Of a stretch of 64,000 nucleotides of DNA, positions 46,050 to 54,803 are shown one piece after another. The notes under the pieces were generated by a model. It was not told where the DNA came from. It worked only from the letters and a program-made list of their open reading frames with translations, and ran no database searches. Position numbers and translations under genes: made by a program. Source of the stretch: Rhodococcus oryzae (GTDB lineage Bacteria > Actinomycetota > Actinomycetes > Mycobacteriales > Mycobacteriaceae); NCBI RefSeq assembly GCF_005049235.1, contig NZ_SUMD01000007.1:230602-294601 (forward strand), read 5' to 3'. Each line of letters begins with the position of its first letter. The stretch's first letter is position 1.

Positions 46050-47284
46050 CGCGGCACCGCCCGCCTGCCCCGACGGCCGATCCCGGCCAGTACGCGGTCG
46101 AGGGGCGAATCCCCCTGCCAGCCAACGACATCGATCCCCAGGACGCCGAGATCCCGATACATGTTCCGGCGTTCGAGCCGCCACATCCTCGCGACGGTCG
46201 GATCGAGCTCGTCCGCGAACGGCGGGCCCGAGAGCACGTCCACCACGGCCACGGTGCGGCCCCGCTTGCGGAGGTCGATGAGGGCCAGGGCGAAGTCCGT
46301 GTCCAGCAGGGTGGTGAAGGCGACCACCGCGGCGCCGGGCGGCACGGCGGGCCGCGGCACCAGCGTGCCCTCGAGCGGCAGGGTGTGCTCCCCGGCCCCG
46401 AGCACGGCCTCGACGATGCGATAGAACTGCCGACGACCGAGATCCGGTGCGAGCCATCGCGATCGGGCTCCGAGCACGACGACCGCGGTGCGGTCACCAC
46501 GCCGAAGCGCCGCCTGCGCGACCTGACAGCCGCCGCGCACCGACCGATCCAGGCTCTCGCTCGCTGGCCCGGGCGCCTGCGGGTGCGCGTCGATCAGCAC
46601 CACGACATCCGCCGCTCGGTCCGTCCTCCGTTCGGTGACGTACAGAGCACGACGACGCGCACTCACCGGCCAGTTCACCGCTCGCAGTTGGTCGCCGGGG
46701 ACGTAGGCGCGGATGTCCGCGTACTCCACCCCGGGACCGTGCCGTTCGGTTGGATGCGCCCCGAACCGATCGGGCAGATCCGTCGGCGGGATCCCCGGCT
46801 GGTTCGGATCCACAAGCGGGAACACATCGACCGTTGCCACCTCGGCCACCGCCACGCCCACCAACAACCCGCCCGCCGCGGTCGCGTCGACGGCCACCCG
46901 CGGCCGATATCTCCCCCACCGCCCGGCGGTGATCAGCACGCCGGTGCGCGGGGCGCCCGACCTCGCCGATTCCTGGTCGATCTCCAGCCCTTCCTGCGGA
47001 AGGGCACGGACACCGCATCCCGGCCACGAGCCGGCCTCGTCGACCGCGACGGCCAGCCGCACCGACTCTCCCTCGAACAATCGGACCGTCGTGGGCTCGC
47101 TGCGCACGGTCACGCGATCGACGGGGCGCGGCAAGAGTGCGCGAGCCGCGAGCGCGCCGAGCATCGGGGCGGCGAAGACCAGCAGCTCCGGCCTACCGCC
47201 GACGAGCGCAACGACCAGCGCGGTGGCCGAGCACGTCGCAAGCGCCGCCGCCGCGGGCGAGGCCCGCCACTCGACGGCGCTCAC
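46046..47284 (-). CDS. DUF58 domain membrane protein
   Basis: 412-aa protein. Two N-terminal membrane segments (ALATCSATALVVALVGG and LLVFAAPMLGALAARALL), then the DUF58 signature GVEYADIRAYVPGDQLRAVNWPVSARRRALYV near residue 200 and a von Willebrand A-like beginning VVVLIDAHPQ. DUF58 proteins accompany MoxR AAA+ ATPases. GTG at 47284 overlaps the MoxR stop (GTGA). Confidence 0.9.
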   Translation of the reverse strand: MSAVEWRASPAAAALATCSATALVVALVGGRPELLVFAAPMLGALAARALLPRPVDRVTVRSEPTTVRLFEGESVRLAVAVDEAGSWPGCGVRALPQEGLEIDQESARSGAPRTGVLITAGRWGRYRPRVAVDATAAGGLLVGVAVAEVATVDVFPLVDPNQPGIPPTDLPDRFGAHPTERHGPGVEYADIRAYVPGDQLRAVNWPVSARRRALYVTERRTDRAADVVVLIDAHPQAPGPASESLDRSVRGGCQVAQAALRRGDRTAVVVLGARSRWLAPDLGRRQFYRIVEAVLGAGEHTLPLEGTLVPRPAVPPGAAVVAFTTLLDTDFALALIDLRKRGRTVAVVDVLSGPPFADELDPTVARMWRLERRNMYRDLGVLGIDVVGWQGDSPLDRVLAGIGRRGRRAVPR

Positions 47285-48240
47285 GTGCTCGCCCTCGGCA
47301 CCGGGAGCCGTCGCAGGATGTCGGCGACCACCTCCTCCGCGTGGATCCGGCGTACCCACATCTCCGGTCGCAGCGAGATCCGGTGCGCCATCGCGGGCGC
47401 GGCCAGCGCCTTGACGTCCTCGGGGACGACGTAGTCCCGACCGCCCAGGAGTGCCCGCACCCTGGCGAGCTGGACGAGGTCGAGTTCGGCCCGCGGACTC
47501 GCGCCGACCTCCACCTGGGGATGCGAGCGGGTCGCGGCCGCCAGCGAGACCACGTAGCGGAGCACGTCCGGATGCACCGAGACCTGCTCGACGCTGCCGC
47601 GCATGGCATGCAGTTCCTCGGCCGTCACGATCGCCCGGACGGCCACCGTGTCGGCGCCCCGGTCCAGGCGGCGCTGCAGCATCTCCTGCTCGTCCTCGGC
47701 GCCGAGGTATCCCACCCGCAGCCGCAACATGAACCTGTCGAGCTGCGCCTCCGGGAGCGGATAGGTGCCCTCGTACTCGATCGGGTTGTCGGTGGCGAGG
47801 ACGATGAACGGATCCGGCAGCCTGCGGGTGACGCCGTCGATGCTCACCTGTCCCTCCGCCATCGATTCCAACAGCGCCGCTTGGGTTTTCGGTGGAGTGC
47901 GGTTGATCTCGTCGGCGAGGAGGACATTGGTGAACACCGGTCCGGCGCGGAACTCGAACCGTCCCGACTGCATGTCGTAGACGGTCGAGCCGAGCAGGTC
48001 GGCTGGCAGCAGGTCCGGCGTGAACTGGACACGGGTGAACTCCAGCCCGAGCGCCGACGCGAAGGACCGCGCGATCAGTGTCTTGCCCAACCCCGGCAGG
48101 TCCTCGATCAGCACGTGCCCACCGGCGAGGACCACCAGCAGCACGGTCGTGATCGCGTCCCGCTTGCCGACCACGGCCCGTTCGACCTCGGCGAGGACTG
48201 CCCCGGCCCGGGCCGTGGTGGCCTGCGTCGCGGCGGTCAC
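47281..48240 (-). CDS. MoxR family AAA+ ATPase
   Basis: 319-aa AAA+ ATPase. Walker A EDLPGLGKT near residue 53, Walker B LLADEINRTPPKTQAALLE near residue 110, and sensor region FIVLATDNPIEYEGTYPLPEAQLDRF. MoxR proteins act as chaperones for assembly of complexes, often with VWA-domain or DUF58 partners. GTG at 48240 and its stop both overlap neighbours by four bases, so the cluster is translationally coupled. Confidence 0.93.
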   Translation of the reverse strand: MTAATQATTARAGAVLAEVERAVVGKRDAITTVLLVVLAGGHVLIEDLPGLGKTLIARSFASALGLEFTRVQFTPDLLPADLLGSTVYDMQSGRFEFRAGPVFTNVLLADEINRTPPKTQAALLESMAEGQVSIDGVTRRLPDPFIVLATDNPIEYEGTYPLPEAQLDRFMLRLRVGYLGAEDEQEMLQRRLDRGADTVAVRAIVTAEELHAMRGSVEQVSVHPDVLRYVVSLAAATRSHPQVEVGASPRAELDLVQLARVRALLGGRDYVVPEDVKALAAPAMAHRISLRPEMWVRRIHAEEVVADILRRLPVPRAST

Positions 48241-48722
48241 AGCTGCTCCAGTCGGGTCAGGATGCGCTCGAGTGCGCCGCGCCCGGGGCCGGGCCCATCC
48301 GGATCGCCCGTGCGCGCCCCGGCCGGGTCCACCCACCGCCACAGGGCGGCGCCGAACATCGCGGCCCCGGCCGCTTCGATCTCGGCATGACCCCGGGGCG
48401 CACGCGGTCCGCTCACGTGCACGAACTCGCGGGCGAGCAGTGGCCGCAGGTGCCGGTCCCAGTCCGCGCACGAACCGTCCGCCCAGCTCACCAGCGTCTC
48501 TGTGCGCAGCCGCCAGCGACGCAACATCTCCTCCTGGGAGTTCAGTGGCACGGCGATCTCGCCTGCCGCCGGTGCCGCGTCGACGGTTCGGCGCATCGCG
48601 AAGATCACGACGGCTGCCGACGCTCCGACCGCGATCAGCGAGGCCGCGGGCGCACCCGCCCGCAGCGCCATCGCCTCCAGCGCCGCGACGACGAGGATCC
48701 CGATCACGGCGATGCGGCGCAT
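48237..48722 (-). CDS. Small membrane-anchored protein of the MoxR cluster
   Basis: 161-aa protein with two N-terminal membrane segments (IAVIGILVVAALEAMAL and SLIAVGASAAVVIFAMRR) and a soluble C-terminal part. No family recognised. ATG at 48722. Overlaps the MoxR gene by four bases and the DUF4129 gene by 19, so it is a genuine cluster member. Confidence 0.75.
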   Translation of the reverse strand: MRRIAVIGILVVAALEAMALRAGAPAASLIAVGASAAVVIFAMRRTVDAAPAAGEIAVPLNSQEEMLRRWRLRTETLVSWADGSCADWDRHLRPLLAREFVHVSGPRAPRGHAEIEAAGAAMFGAALWRWVDPAGARTGDPDGPGPGRGALERILTRLEQL

Positions 48723-49651
48723 CGCGTCTCCCTCAGCTCGGCCAGGACCGCGCGCAACAGTTCCGCCGCGGCGCTCCGATGCCGCTCGGTCATCTCGTGC
48801 CCGCTGAACCTGGCCTCCTCGAAGAGCCCGACCAGCGCCGTGGCGCTCTCCCGGTGCAGCACACCGTGGCGTACCGCACGCGCCAGCACCTCCGAAGGGG
48901 TATCGGACGCGAGCGGCGCGGCGTCGGGAGCCGCACCCAGCCCGCGTTCCATCGCCAGGTAGCAGGCGATGATGGCCGATCGGGGGTCCGCCCCGCTGTT
49001 CGCGACCTCGACAAGGCCCAGTTCCGCTGCGCGCCTCAGGGATTCGGCGGCCGCGCGCCGAGCGCCGGGGACGATGTCGTCCTCGCGGGCGTCGCCGTGG
49101 TCGGGCAACAGGAGCCGCGCGCGGGCGACGGCCCCGGCCAACAGCAGCGCGGTCAACAGCGGTAACACCAGCAGGACGTCCGGCCAGATCTCGCTGCCCC
49201 GCGGCGCCGGGAGCTGTCCGGCCGCGGGCACGTTCGGATCCGACGCACCGCCATTCGGATCGGTGGGGGCCGCCCGGTCCCGGCTCGGCGCGAGGGCGAG
49301 CGCAGCGACCACGACCAGTCCCGCGAACCCGAACCACGCCGCCCCCTGCCACCACCGGCCGGGCGCCGGGCGATGGCCGACCCACGTCGGCGCCGGCCGC
49401 ACGGGACTGCGCGAGGGGCCCAGTGCCAGCACCGCCACGAGGGCGATCGCGGCCACCAGGACCGCGAGGGCGGCGATGACGAGCATCGCGACCAGCGCGG
49501 CCCTTCCGTCGGTCCGCGGCGGCGCCGTCGGCTGCTCGACCTCGGGCAGGTAGCCGCGGAGCGCAAGGACGCTCACCACGATCAACGCGATAACCGTGGC
49601 AGTGCGACCGACCGCCGTGCCCACCACTCCATCGTCGCACGGTGCCCGCAC
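48704..49651 (-). CDS. DUF4129 domain membrane protein
   Basis: 315-aa protein with about four membrane segments (TVIALIVVSVLALRGY, LVAMLVIAALAVLVAAIALVAVLAL, WFGFAGLVVVAALAL, VLLVLPLLTALLLAG) and a C-terminal cytoplasmic DUF4129-like helical part (AIIACYLAMERGL, DTPSEVLARA, ALVGLFEEARFSGHEM). GTG at 49651 is uncertain; GTG at 49624 is possible. First gene of the five-gene DUF4129-small protein-MoxR-DUF58-membrane protein cluster. Confidence 0.85.
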   Translation of the reverse strand: MRAPCDDGVVGTAVGRTATVIALIVVSVLALRGYLPEVEQPTAPPRTDGRAALVAMLVIAALAVLVAAIALVAVLALGPSRSPVRPAPTWVGHRPAPGRWWQGAAWFGFAGLVVVAALALAPSRDRAAPTDPNGGASDPNVPAAGQLPAPRGSEIWPDVLLVLPLLTALLLAGAVARARLLLPDHGDAREDDIVPGARRAAAESLRRAAELGLVEVANSGADPRSAIIACYLAMERGLGAAPDAAPLASDTPSEVLARAVRHGVLHRESATALVGLFEEARFSGHEMTERHRSAAAELLRAVLAELRETRCAASP

Positions 49652-49684
49652 GAGATCGATGGATGCGTGCGGGCCGATCCGCGA

Positions 49685-50428
49685 TCAGCGAGGGGCGAAG
49701 ACCCCGGCGTGGGCGTCCGCGAGCAGGGTGACGAGCTCCTTGCCCTCGGGCTCGTCGAGGACGTCGAATGCCTGGGAGGCGAGCTCGTCGGTGATCTCCT
49801 CGGCGCGCGCCCACCTGGCCCGGACGTCCTCGCCGGGCGCCGTGTAGGGCGCGGGCCAACCGTAGAGCGCGGCCTGGTCGGGTCCGCTGGCCAGCGGCGA
49901 CCCGGCGATCAGGACGGCGTCCCGCGGGCTGACGCCCTGGCTCTTGACCGCGACGAGGTGAAGCCCGCCGCGCAGCTCACGCAGGACGTGGGTGAGCTGG
50001 AGGACCCGGGCCCGCGGATCCGCGGGCAGCGGCACGGCCCGCCAGCCGGCGAACAGCGGCACGCCCGCGGGATCGGCATTGACCGCGACCGCCTCCATCA
50101 GTTCGGCGAGCCTCTCGGCGGCGTCGAACGAGGCGAGCTTGCGGACACCGAACTGCTGCGCGGCAAGCGCGTAGCCGCGGGCGGCCTCGGCGGCGGGCAT
50201 CGTCACCGACTCCCAGGCGGCCCGGACGCTGTCGGCGGGGAAGAACCCCGCGGCGGCCGTCACCACATCGGCGTCGACCTCTCCCAGGACACCGCACCGG
50301 CCTCGCATGTACGGGCCGATGAAGCCGTCCACGCCGGTGGTGCGGCCGAACTCCTTGGCCTCACGGGAGAACATGAATCCCCCACCGATCTGCTGGATCT
50401 GGTCCTTGACCGCGTGTGCGACCGTCAT
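49685..50428 (-). CDS. SCO6745 family protein
   Basis: 247-aa protein of the actinobacterial SCO6745 family, recognised from GFMFSREAKEFGRTTGVDGFIGPYMRGRCGVLGEV near the start and RELRGGLHLVAV in the middle. Function unknown. I chose ATG at 50428 for AGGTGG six bases upstream. Divergent from the symporter gene at 50635; it shares no evident motif with the steroid genes. Confidence 0.82.
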   Translation of the reverse strand: MTVAHAVKDQIQQIGGGFMFSREAKEFGRTTGVDGFIGPYMRGRCGVLGEVDADVVTAAAGFFPADSVRAAWESVTMPAAEAARGYALAAQQFGVRKLASFDAAERLAELMEAVAVNADPAGVPLFAGWRAVPLPADPRARVLQLTHVLRELRGGLHLVAVKSQGVSPRDAVLIAGSPLASGPDQAALYGWPAPYTAPGEDVRARWARAEEITDELASQAFDVLDEPEGKELVTLLADAHAGVFAPR

Positions 50429-50634
50429 CGATTCCACCTCTCGCCGGGTACCGTCCCAGCGAGGCTATGCCACCCGTCATAGGAGAGGAAGGCCGCTTCG
50501 CCGACGCGGCGACCTCCGGTACGACGAATCTGGACGATATGCCCAATTCCGGTGCGGACACCCGTATCTTTGCGCCGAGACTTCTGACGGCGACGGGTGC
50601 ACGTCGCGAGACTTCCAGGAAACGGGGACCTGCG

Positions 50635-51567
50635 ATGAATTCCGGGCTGTCCACGGTCGCGCTGCCACTCGCGTTGGCGATCATCATGTTCGGCCTCGGC
50701 CTGTCCCTGACCATCGGGGACTTCGCCCGGGTCGCGAAGCACCCCAAGGCCGTCGTGATCGCGCTGGTCTGCCAGTTGATCCTGCTGCCCGCGATCGCGT
50801 TCGGATTGGTGCTGCTGTTCGACCTGCCCCCTCTCCTCGCGGTGGGCATGATGCTGCTGGCCGCCTCCCCCGGCGGGACAACGGCAAACCTGTTCAGCCA
50901 CCTGTTCCGCGGCGATGTGGCACTGAACGTCACACTCACGGCGGTGAATTCGGTGATCGCGGTGGTGTCGCTGCCGCTGATCACCAACTTCGCACTCGGA
51001 CACTTCGCACCGTCGGACGGCACGGGTTCCCTCGGCCTGCAGTTCTCGAAGGTGGTGCAGATCTTCGCGATCGTGCTGATCCCGGTGGCCGTCGGCGTCT
51101 GGGTGCGGCGGGCGTGGCCCGCCTTCGCGGACCGGATGGACCGTCCTGTCCGGATCGGGTCGGCCGTGGTCCTCGCCCTGGTCATCGTCGGCACGGTGAT
51201 CGCCGAGCGGGAGAACGTCACCGGTTACCTGGCGGACGTCGGACTGATCACGTTGATCTTCTGCATCATGAGCCTGAGCATCGGCTACGTGCTGCCGCGG
51301 AGGCTGGGCATCGCCAACAGGCAGTCGATCGCCAGCTCGATGGAGATCGGCATCCACAACAGCACCCTCGCGATCACGATCGCGATCAGCCTGCTCGACA
51401 GCACCCGCATCGCGGTCCCCGCCGCGGTGTACGGCGTGGTCATGTTCCCCGTCGCGGCAGCCTTCGGATTGCTGATCACCCGCGGCCGTACGGACGAGCA
51501 GGGTCCGTCGGCGGCAGGGACGGCGGGGCCATCGACCGATCGCGACCTCGACCCCGCCGCCGGCTAG
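50635..51567 (+). CDS. Bile acid:sodium symporter (BASS/SBF) family transporter
   Basis: 310-aa membrane protein with nine to ten hydrophobic segments. The SBF core text AIIMFGLGLSLTIGDFARV, LLAASPGGTTANLFSHLFRGDVALN and SMEIGIHNSTLAITIAIS is present; the second and third are the crossing motifs that bind substrate and sodium in the family. ATG at 50635 with GGGGA upstream. In a steroid island it could import bile acids or organic anions, but this is an inference; some members carry other solutes. Confidence 0.9.
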   Translation: MNSGLSTVALPLALAIIMFGLGLSLTIGDFARVAKHPKAVVIALVCQLILLPAIAFGLVLLFDLPPLLAVGMMLLAASPGGTTANLFSHLFRGDVALNVTLTAVNSVIAVVSLPLITNFALGHFAPSDGTGSLGLQFSKVVQIFAIVLIPVAVGVWVRRAWPAFADRMDRPVRIGSAVVLALVIVGTVIAERENVTGYLADVGLITLIFCIMSLSIGYVLPRRLGIANRQSIASSMEIGIHNSTLAITIAISLLDSTRIAVPAAVYGVVMFPVAAAFGLLITRGRTDEQGPSAAGTAGPSTDRDLDPAAG

Positions 51568-51568
51568 C

Positions 51569-52525
51569 TCATCCGAGCAGCGCCAGCCTGCTGCGGGTGC
51601 GTGCCAGGTCCAGCCCACCCGCGACCGGCTCGGACTCGGGCACCCGCCAATCCGCGCCGACCAGGGTCAGTTCGGCGTCCTGGTCGTGGAGGATGTCGAC
51701 GACATTGCAGAATCGTTGCACCCCATCGGGACTAGCGTCGGCCATCCGCGGCACGCCGCTCAGCACCCAGCGCGGGTATGCCGCCGCCAGGCTCAGGTAG
51801 TCCAGCGTCGAGGTCGGGCGCTCGCACAGGTCCGCGAACTCGAACCAGACGCGATCGCCTGCCGCCGAGAGCGCGGTGATGGACTGGGTGGTCGGGCGGA
51901 GCGTGACGCGATCGCCTGCCGCGGGCCACTGCAGGCCGGCCGCGTCGGACAGGTACCGCCCGCCCCCGAATCGCCGCCCACCGGCCCCCTGCCCGCGGTA
52001 GTCGACCGCGCCCGCCACCTCGACGACCGCCATCCGCTCCTTGAGCACCTCGATGGTCGGCACGAACGTCTCGTGGAACAGCGGGTTCGGCATCAGCCCG
52101 TCCGGCGGATAGTTCGAGGTGACCACCAGCGTCACCTTGCGCTTGCGCAGCGCCCCGAGCAGCCTCGTCAACAGCGCGCCGTCCCCGACGTCGTGCACGT
52201 GGAACTCGTCGAAGAACAGGATCTTGCAGCGCCCGAGCAGCAGGTCCAACGCGCGTTCGATGCCCTCGGTGTGCGCGAGCGCATGCAGGCGACGGAAGAA
52301 CTCGTGGAAGTGCACGCGCTGGGTCGGAACGCCACTCATGCCATCGCGGAGCACGTCCATCAGCCAGGTCTTACCCCTGCCGACCGGGCCCCACAGGTAG
52401 ATGCCGCGACCGGCGGCGAGGTCCATCGCGGCCATGCGCCCGGCGGCCGCCCGCTGCGCCGGATCGAGCACGAATCCGGCGCCGTGTGCGGCCCGGTCGA
52501 ACGCGTCCACTCGGATAGGTTTCAT
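51569..52525 (-). CDS. zapE: ZapE/AFG1-like ATPase
   Basis: 318-aa P-loop ATPase of the AFG1/ZapE family, which in E. coli helps Z-ring constriction. Walker A GPVGRGKT at residues 46-53, Walker B ILFFDEFHVHD near residue 90, and VVTSNYPPDGLMPN (sensor) near residue 137 are clear. ATG at 52525. Divergent from a TetR gene with a shared palindromic operator. A link to steroids is not visible. Confidence 0.93.
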   Translation of the reverse strand: MKPIRVDAFDRAAHGAGFVLDPAQRAAAGRMAAMDLAAGRGIYLWGPVGRGKTWLMDVLRDGMSGVPTQRVHFHEFFRRLHALAHTEGIERALDLLLGRCKILFFDEFHVHDVGDGALLTRLLGALRKRKVTLVVTSNYPPDGLMPNPLFHETFVPTIEVLKERMAVVEVAGAVDYRGQGAGGRRFGGGRYLSDAAGLQWPAAGDRVTLRPTTQSITALSAAGDRVWFEFADLCERPTSTLDYLSLAAAYPRWVLSGVPRMADASPDGVQRFCNVVDILHDQDAELTLVGADWRVPESEPVAGGLDLARTRSRLALLG

Positions 52526-52531
52526 AGCGCG

Positions 52532-52549
52532 ACTCTACAAATGTAGAGT
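52532..52549. promoter_or_regulatory. Palindromic TetR-type operator between zapE and tetR
   Basis: ACTCTACA-AA-TGTAGAGT, eight-base arms, in the 56-base gap between two divergent genes. It starts seven bases upstream of the zapE ATG and is 33 bases before the TetR ATG, so the TetR protein probably represses both. Confidence 0.8.
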
Positions 52550-52581
52550 TTCATGGGTCAACGTGATCGGAGCGACATTCA

Positions 52582-53193
52582 ATGACTGAAATGACGGACC
52601 GGCGGGCGCGCATCGCGGACGCCGCGCTCGACATCATCGCCACGGACGGCATCCGGGCACTCACCCATCGCGGCATCGACCGACACCTGGGACTGCCCGC
52701 GGGATCTACGTCCTACTACTTCCGGACCAAACGCGATCTGCTGGTCGCGACCGTCGGGCACCTCACCGACCGCTCACGACACGCATTCACCGATTCCCAG
52801 CCGGAAGCGCCTGCGCCGAGCGCGGGCATCACCGAGATCGCCAACGGGATCGCGGCCTACGTCGACGGGTTGCTCTCCAACCGCGCTCGCGACATCCGCG
52901 CCCGCTACGCACTCACACTGGAGATGGTGCACGACAAGCAGATTCAAGCCGCGCTGGCCGTGAGCCTGTTCTCCCGGGAGCGGGCGGTCGGGCTCACCCG
53001 CTTGCTCGGCACGGGCGACCCGGAGCAGGACGCGGCGGACCTGATCGCCCTCCTGGAGGGCCTGGTCTTCGACCGGACCGTCGGCGCCAGGGCACACGAG
53101 GGCCCCGTGCCGGGTACCGCCGAGAGCGTCGCCGCGCTCGCCGCGCCGATCGCAAAGGCGCTGACGCGCCCGTGCGCGGTTGACGAGTCCTAG
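52582..53193 (+). CDS. TetR family transcriptional regulator
   Basis: 203-aa TetR regulator: IADAALDIIATDGIRALTHRGIDRHLGLPAGSTSYYF at about residues 10-48 is the helix-turn-helix region, with a C-terminal domain of the TetR_C_17/BetI type. ATG at 52582 with GGAG upstream. Its last residues (RPCAVDES) are encoded within the palindromic repeat at 53164-53229. Likely autoregulated from 52532-52549. Confidence 0.88.
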   Translation: MTEMTDRRARIADAALDIIATDGIRALTHRGIDRHLGLPAGSTSYYFRTKRDLLVATVGHLTDRSRHAFTDSQPEAPAPSAGITEIANGIAAYVDGLLSNRARDIRARYALTLEMVHDKQIQAALAVSLFSRERAVGLTRLLGTGDPEQDAADLIALLEGLVFDRTVGARAHEGPVPGTAESVAALAAPIAKALTRPCAVDES

Positions 53194-53229
53194 CACTCGT
53201 CAACCGCGCACGGGCGCCGGAGGCGCCTA
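53164..53229 (-). repeat. Stop-linked palindromic repeat, copy 2
   Basis: Read on the minus strand it starts at the ltp2 stop (TAGGCGCCTCCGGCGCC) and continues into a long hairpin with arms CCGTGCGCGGTTGACGAGT and its exact complement around CCTAGC. It matches copy 1 at 9077-9142. It can act as a terminator for both ltp2 and the convergent TetR gene. Confidence 0.8.
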
Positions 53230-54396
53230 CGCCGTCAGGACCAGCCCGGAGGTCGGCACACCGGTGCCTGCCGTCACGAGGACGTTCTGCACGTCCGGAA
53301 CCTGGTTCACCGAGGTTCCGCGGATCTGGCGGACACCCTCGGCGATGCCGTTCATGCCGTGGATGTAACCCTCGCCCAGCTGCCCACCGTGGGTGTTCAG
53401 CGGCAGCCGGCCGCCCAGCTCGATGGCACCGTCCGCGATGAAGTCCTTGGCCTCGCCGCGGCCACAGAAGCCGAGCTCCTCGAGCTGCATCAGCACGTAC
53501 GGGGTGAAGTGGTCGTAGAGCACCGCGGTCTGCATGTCCTGCGGACGCAGCCCCGACTGGGCCCACAGCTGGTCGCCGACCAGCCCCATCTCCGGCAGAC
53601 CGCTCAGGCCGTCCCGGTAGTAGCTGGTCATGATGTACTGATCGGCCCCGCTGCCCTGCGCCGCGGCGGCGATGATCGCGGGCGTGTTCGGCAGGTCCTT
53701 CGCGCGCTCCGGCGAGGTCACGACGATGGCGATGCCGCCGTCGGTCTCCTGGCAGCAGTCCAGCAGGTGCAGCGGCTCGGCGATCCACCGCGAGGCCTGG
53801 TGCTCCTCGATCGTGATCGGCTTGCCGTAGAAGAAGGCGTTCGGGTTGGTCGCCGCGTGCTTGCGGTCCGCGACCGCGACCCGCCCGAAGTCCGCACTGG
53901 TGGCGCCGTACACGTGCATGTAGCGCTGGGCGATCATCGCGACGAACGACGCCGGGGTGCTCAGCCCGTGCGGGTACGAGAAGGCGTTGTCGGTGCCGGA
54001 GGAGTTCACCTGCTGCACCAACGCCGAATTCACCTGCCCGAAGCGCATTCCCGAGCGCTCGTTGAACGCGCGGTAGGCGACCACCACGTCCGCGACACCG
54101 GTGGCCACGGCCATCGCGGCCTGCTGGATGGTGGCGCAGGCCGCGCCACCGCCGTAGTGGATCCGGCTGAAGAACTTCAGGTTCGGGATCCCGACCGAAC
54201 GTGCCACGGCCACTTCGGTATTGGTGTCCATGGTGAACGAGGTCAGGCCGTCCACGTCGGACGGCTTCAGGCCCGCGTCGTCGAGCGCGGCCTGGACCGC
54301 CTCGGCGGCGAGGCGCAGCTCGCTGCGTCCCGAGTCCTTGGAGAAGTCGGTGGCGCCGATGCCGACGATGGCGGCCTTGCCGGACAGCTCACTCAT
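53227..54396 (-). CDS. ltp2: Ltp2, thiolase-fold retro-aldolase of the steroid side chain
   Basis: 389-aa thiolase-superfamily lipid-transfer protein (Rv3540c-like). It cleaves the 17-hydroxy C22-CoA steroid into androstenedione/ADD and propionyl-CoA. Text: IVGIGATDFSKDSGRSEL near residue 10, RIHYGGGAACATIQQAAMAVATG near 78 and LNTHGGQLGEGYIHGMNGIAEGVRQI near 330. It needs the DUF35 domain of ChsH2, encoded two genes upstream. ATG at 54396 overlaps the chsH1 stop (ATGA). Confidence 0.94.
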   Translation of the reverse strand: MSELSGKAAIVGIGATDFSKDSGRSELRLAAEAVQAALDDAGLKPSDVDGLTSFTMDTNTEVAVARSVGIPNLKFFSRIHYGGGAACATIQQAAMAVATGVADVVVAYRAFNERSGMRFGQVNSALVQQVNSSGTDNAFSYPHGLSTPASFVAMIAQRYMHVYGATSADFGRVAVADRKHAATNPNAFFYGKPITIEEHQASRWIAEPLHLLDCCQETDGGIAIVVTSPERAKDLPNTPAIIAAAAQGSGADQYIMTSYYRDGLSGLPEMGLVGDQLWAQSGLRPQDMQTAVLYDHFTPYVLMQLEELGFCGRGEAKDFIADGAIELGGRLPLNTHGGQLGEGYIHGMNGIAEGVRQIRGTSVNQVPDVQNVLVTAGTGVPTSGLVLTA

Positions 54397-54803
54397 GCCG
54401 TCGCTCCGTCCATGACGAGGGTGACCGTGGACTTGATGTGGTCACCGAGGCTGTCCTTGCCGACGATGTCGAGGGTGACGAGGCCGTCCTCGACCGAGGA
54501 GACGGCACCGGTCAGGGTCAGCGTGTCGTAGGCGTACCAGGGCACACCGAGACGCAACTTGATCGACTTGATCACCGCACGCGGACCGGCCCAGTCGGTG
54601 ACGTACCGCTGCACCAGCCCGGTGTCGGTGAGGATGTTGACGAAGATGTCCTTCGAGCCGCGCTGCTGCGCCTTGTCCCGATCGTGGTGAACATCCTGGA
54701 AGTCCCTGGTGGCCAACGCCGTCGACACGATGAACGTCGGGTCGCCGTGGATGGACAGGGCGGGCAGGGTCTCCCCCACTGTCGCTGTCAGGGTCGAGCT
54801 CAT
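54393..54803 (-). CDS. chsH1: ChsH1, MaoC-like subunit of the side-chain enoyl-CoA hydratase
   Basis: 136-aa single hot-dog protein (Rv3541c-like). It forms the catalytic half of the ChsH1-ChsH2 hydratase for 3-oxo-4,17-pregnadiene-20-carboxyl-CoA; the acid/base residues lie in FQDVHHD (D37, H39/H40). ATG at 54803 overlaps the chsH2 stop (TGATG) and has GAAGGAG upstream, so tight coupling of the two subunits. Confidence 0.93.
   Translation of the reverse strand: MSSTLTATVGETLPALSIHGDPTFIVSTALATRDFQDVHHDRDKAQQRGSKDIFVNILTDTGLVQRYVTDWAGPRAVIKSIKLRLGVPWYAYDTLTLTGAVSSVEDGLVTLDIVGKDSLGDHIKSTVTLVMDGATA

Noticed and set aside
45564..49651. MoxR/DUF58 cluster as an antiphage defence module
   Set aside because: No nuclease, protease or other effector in the cluster, and MoxR-DUF58-DUF4129 clusters of this kind are common housekeeping genes in actinobacteria.
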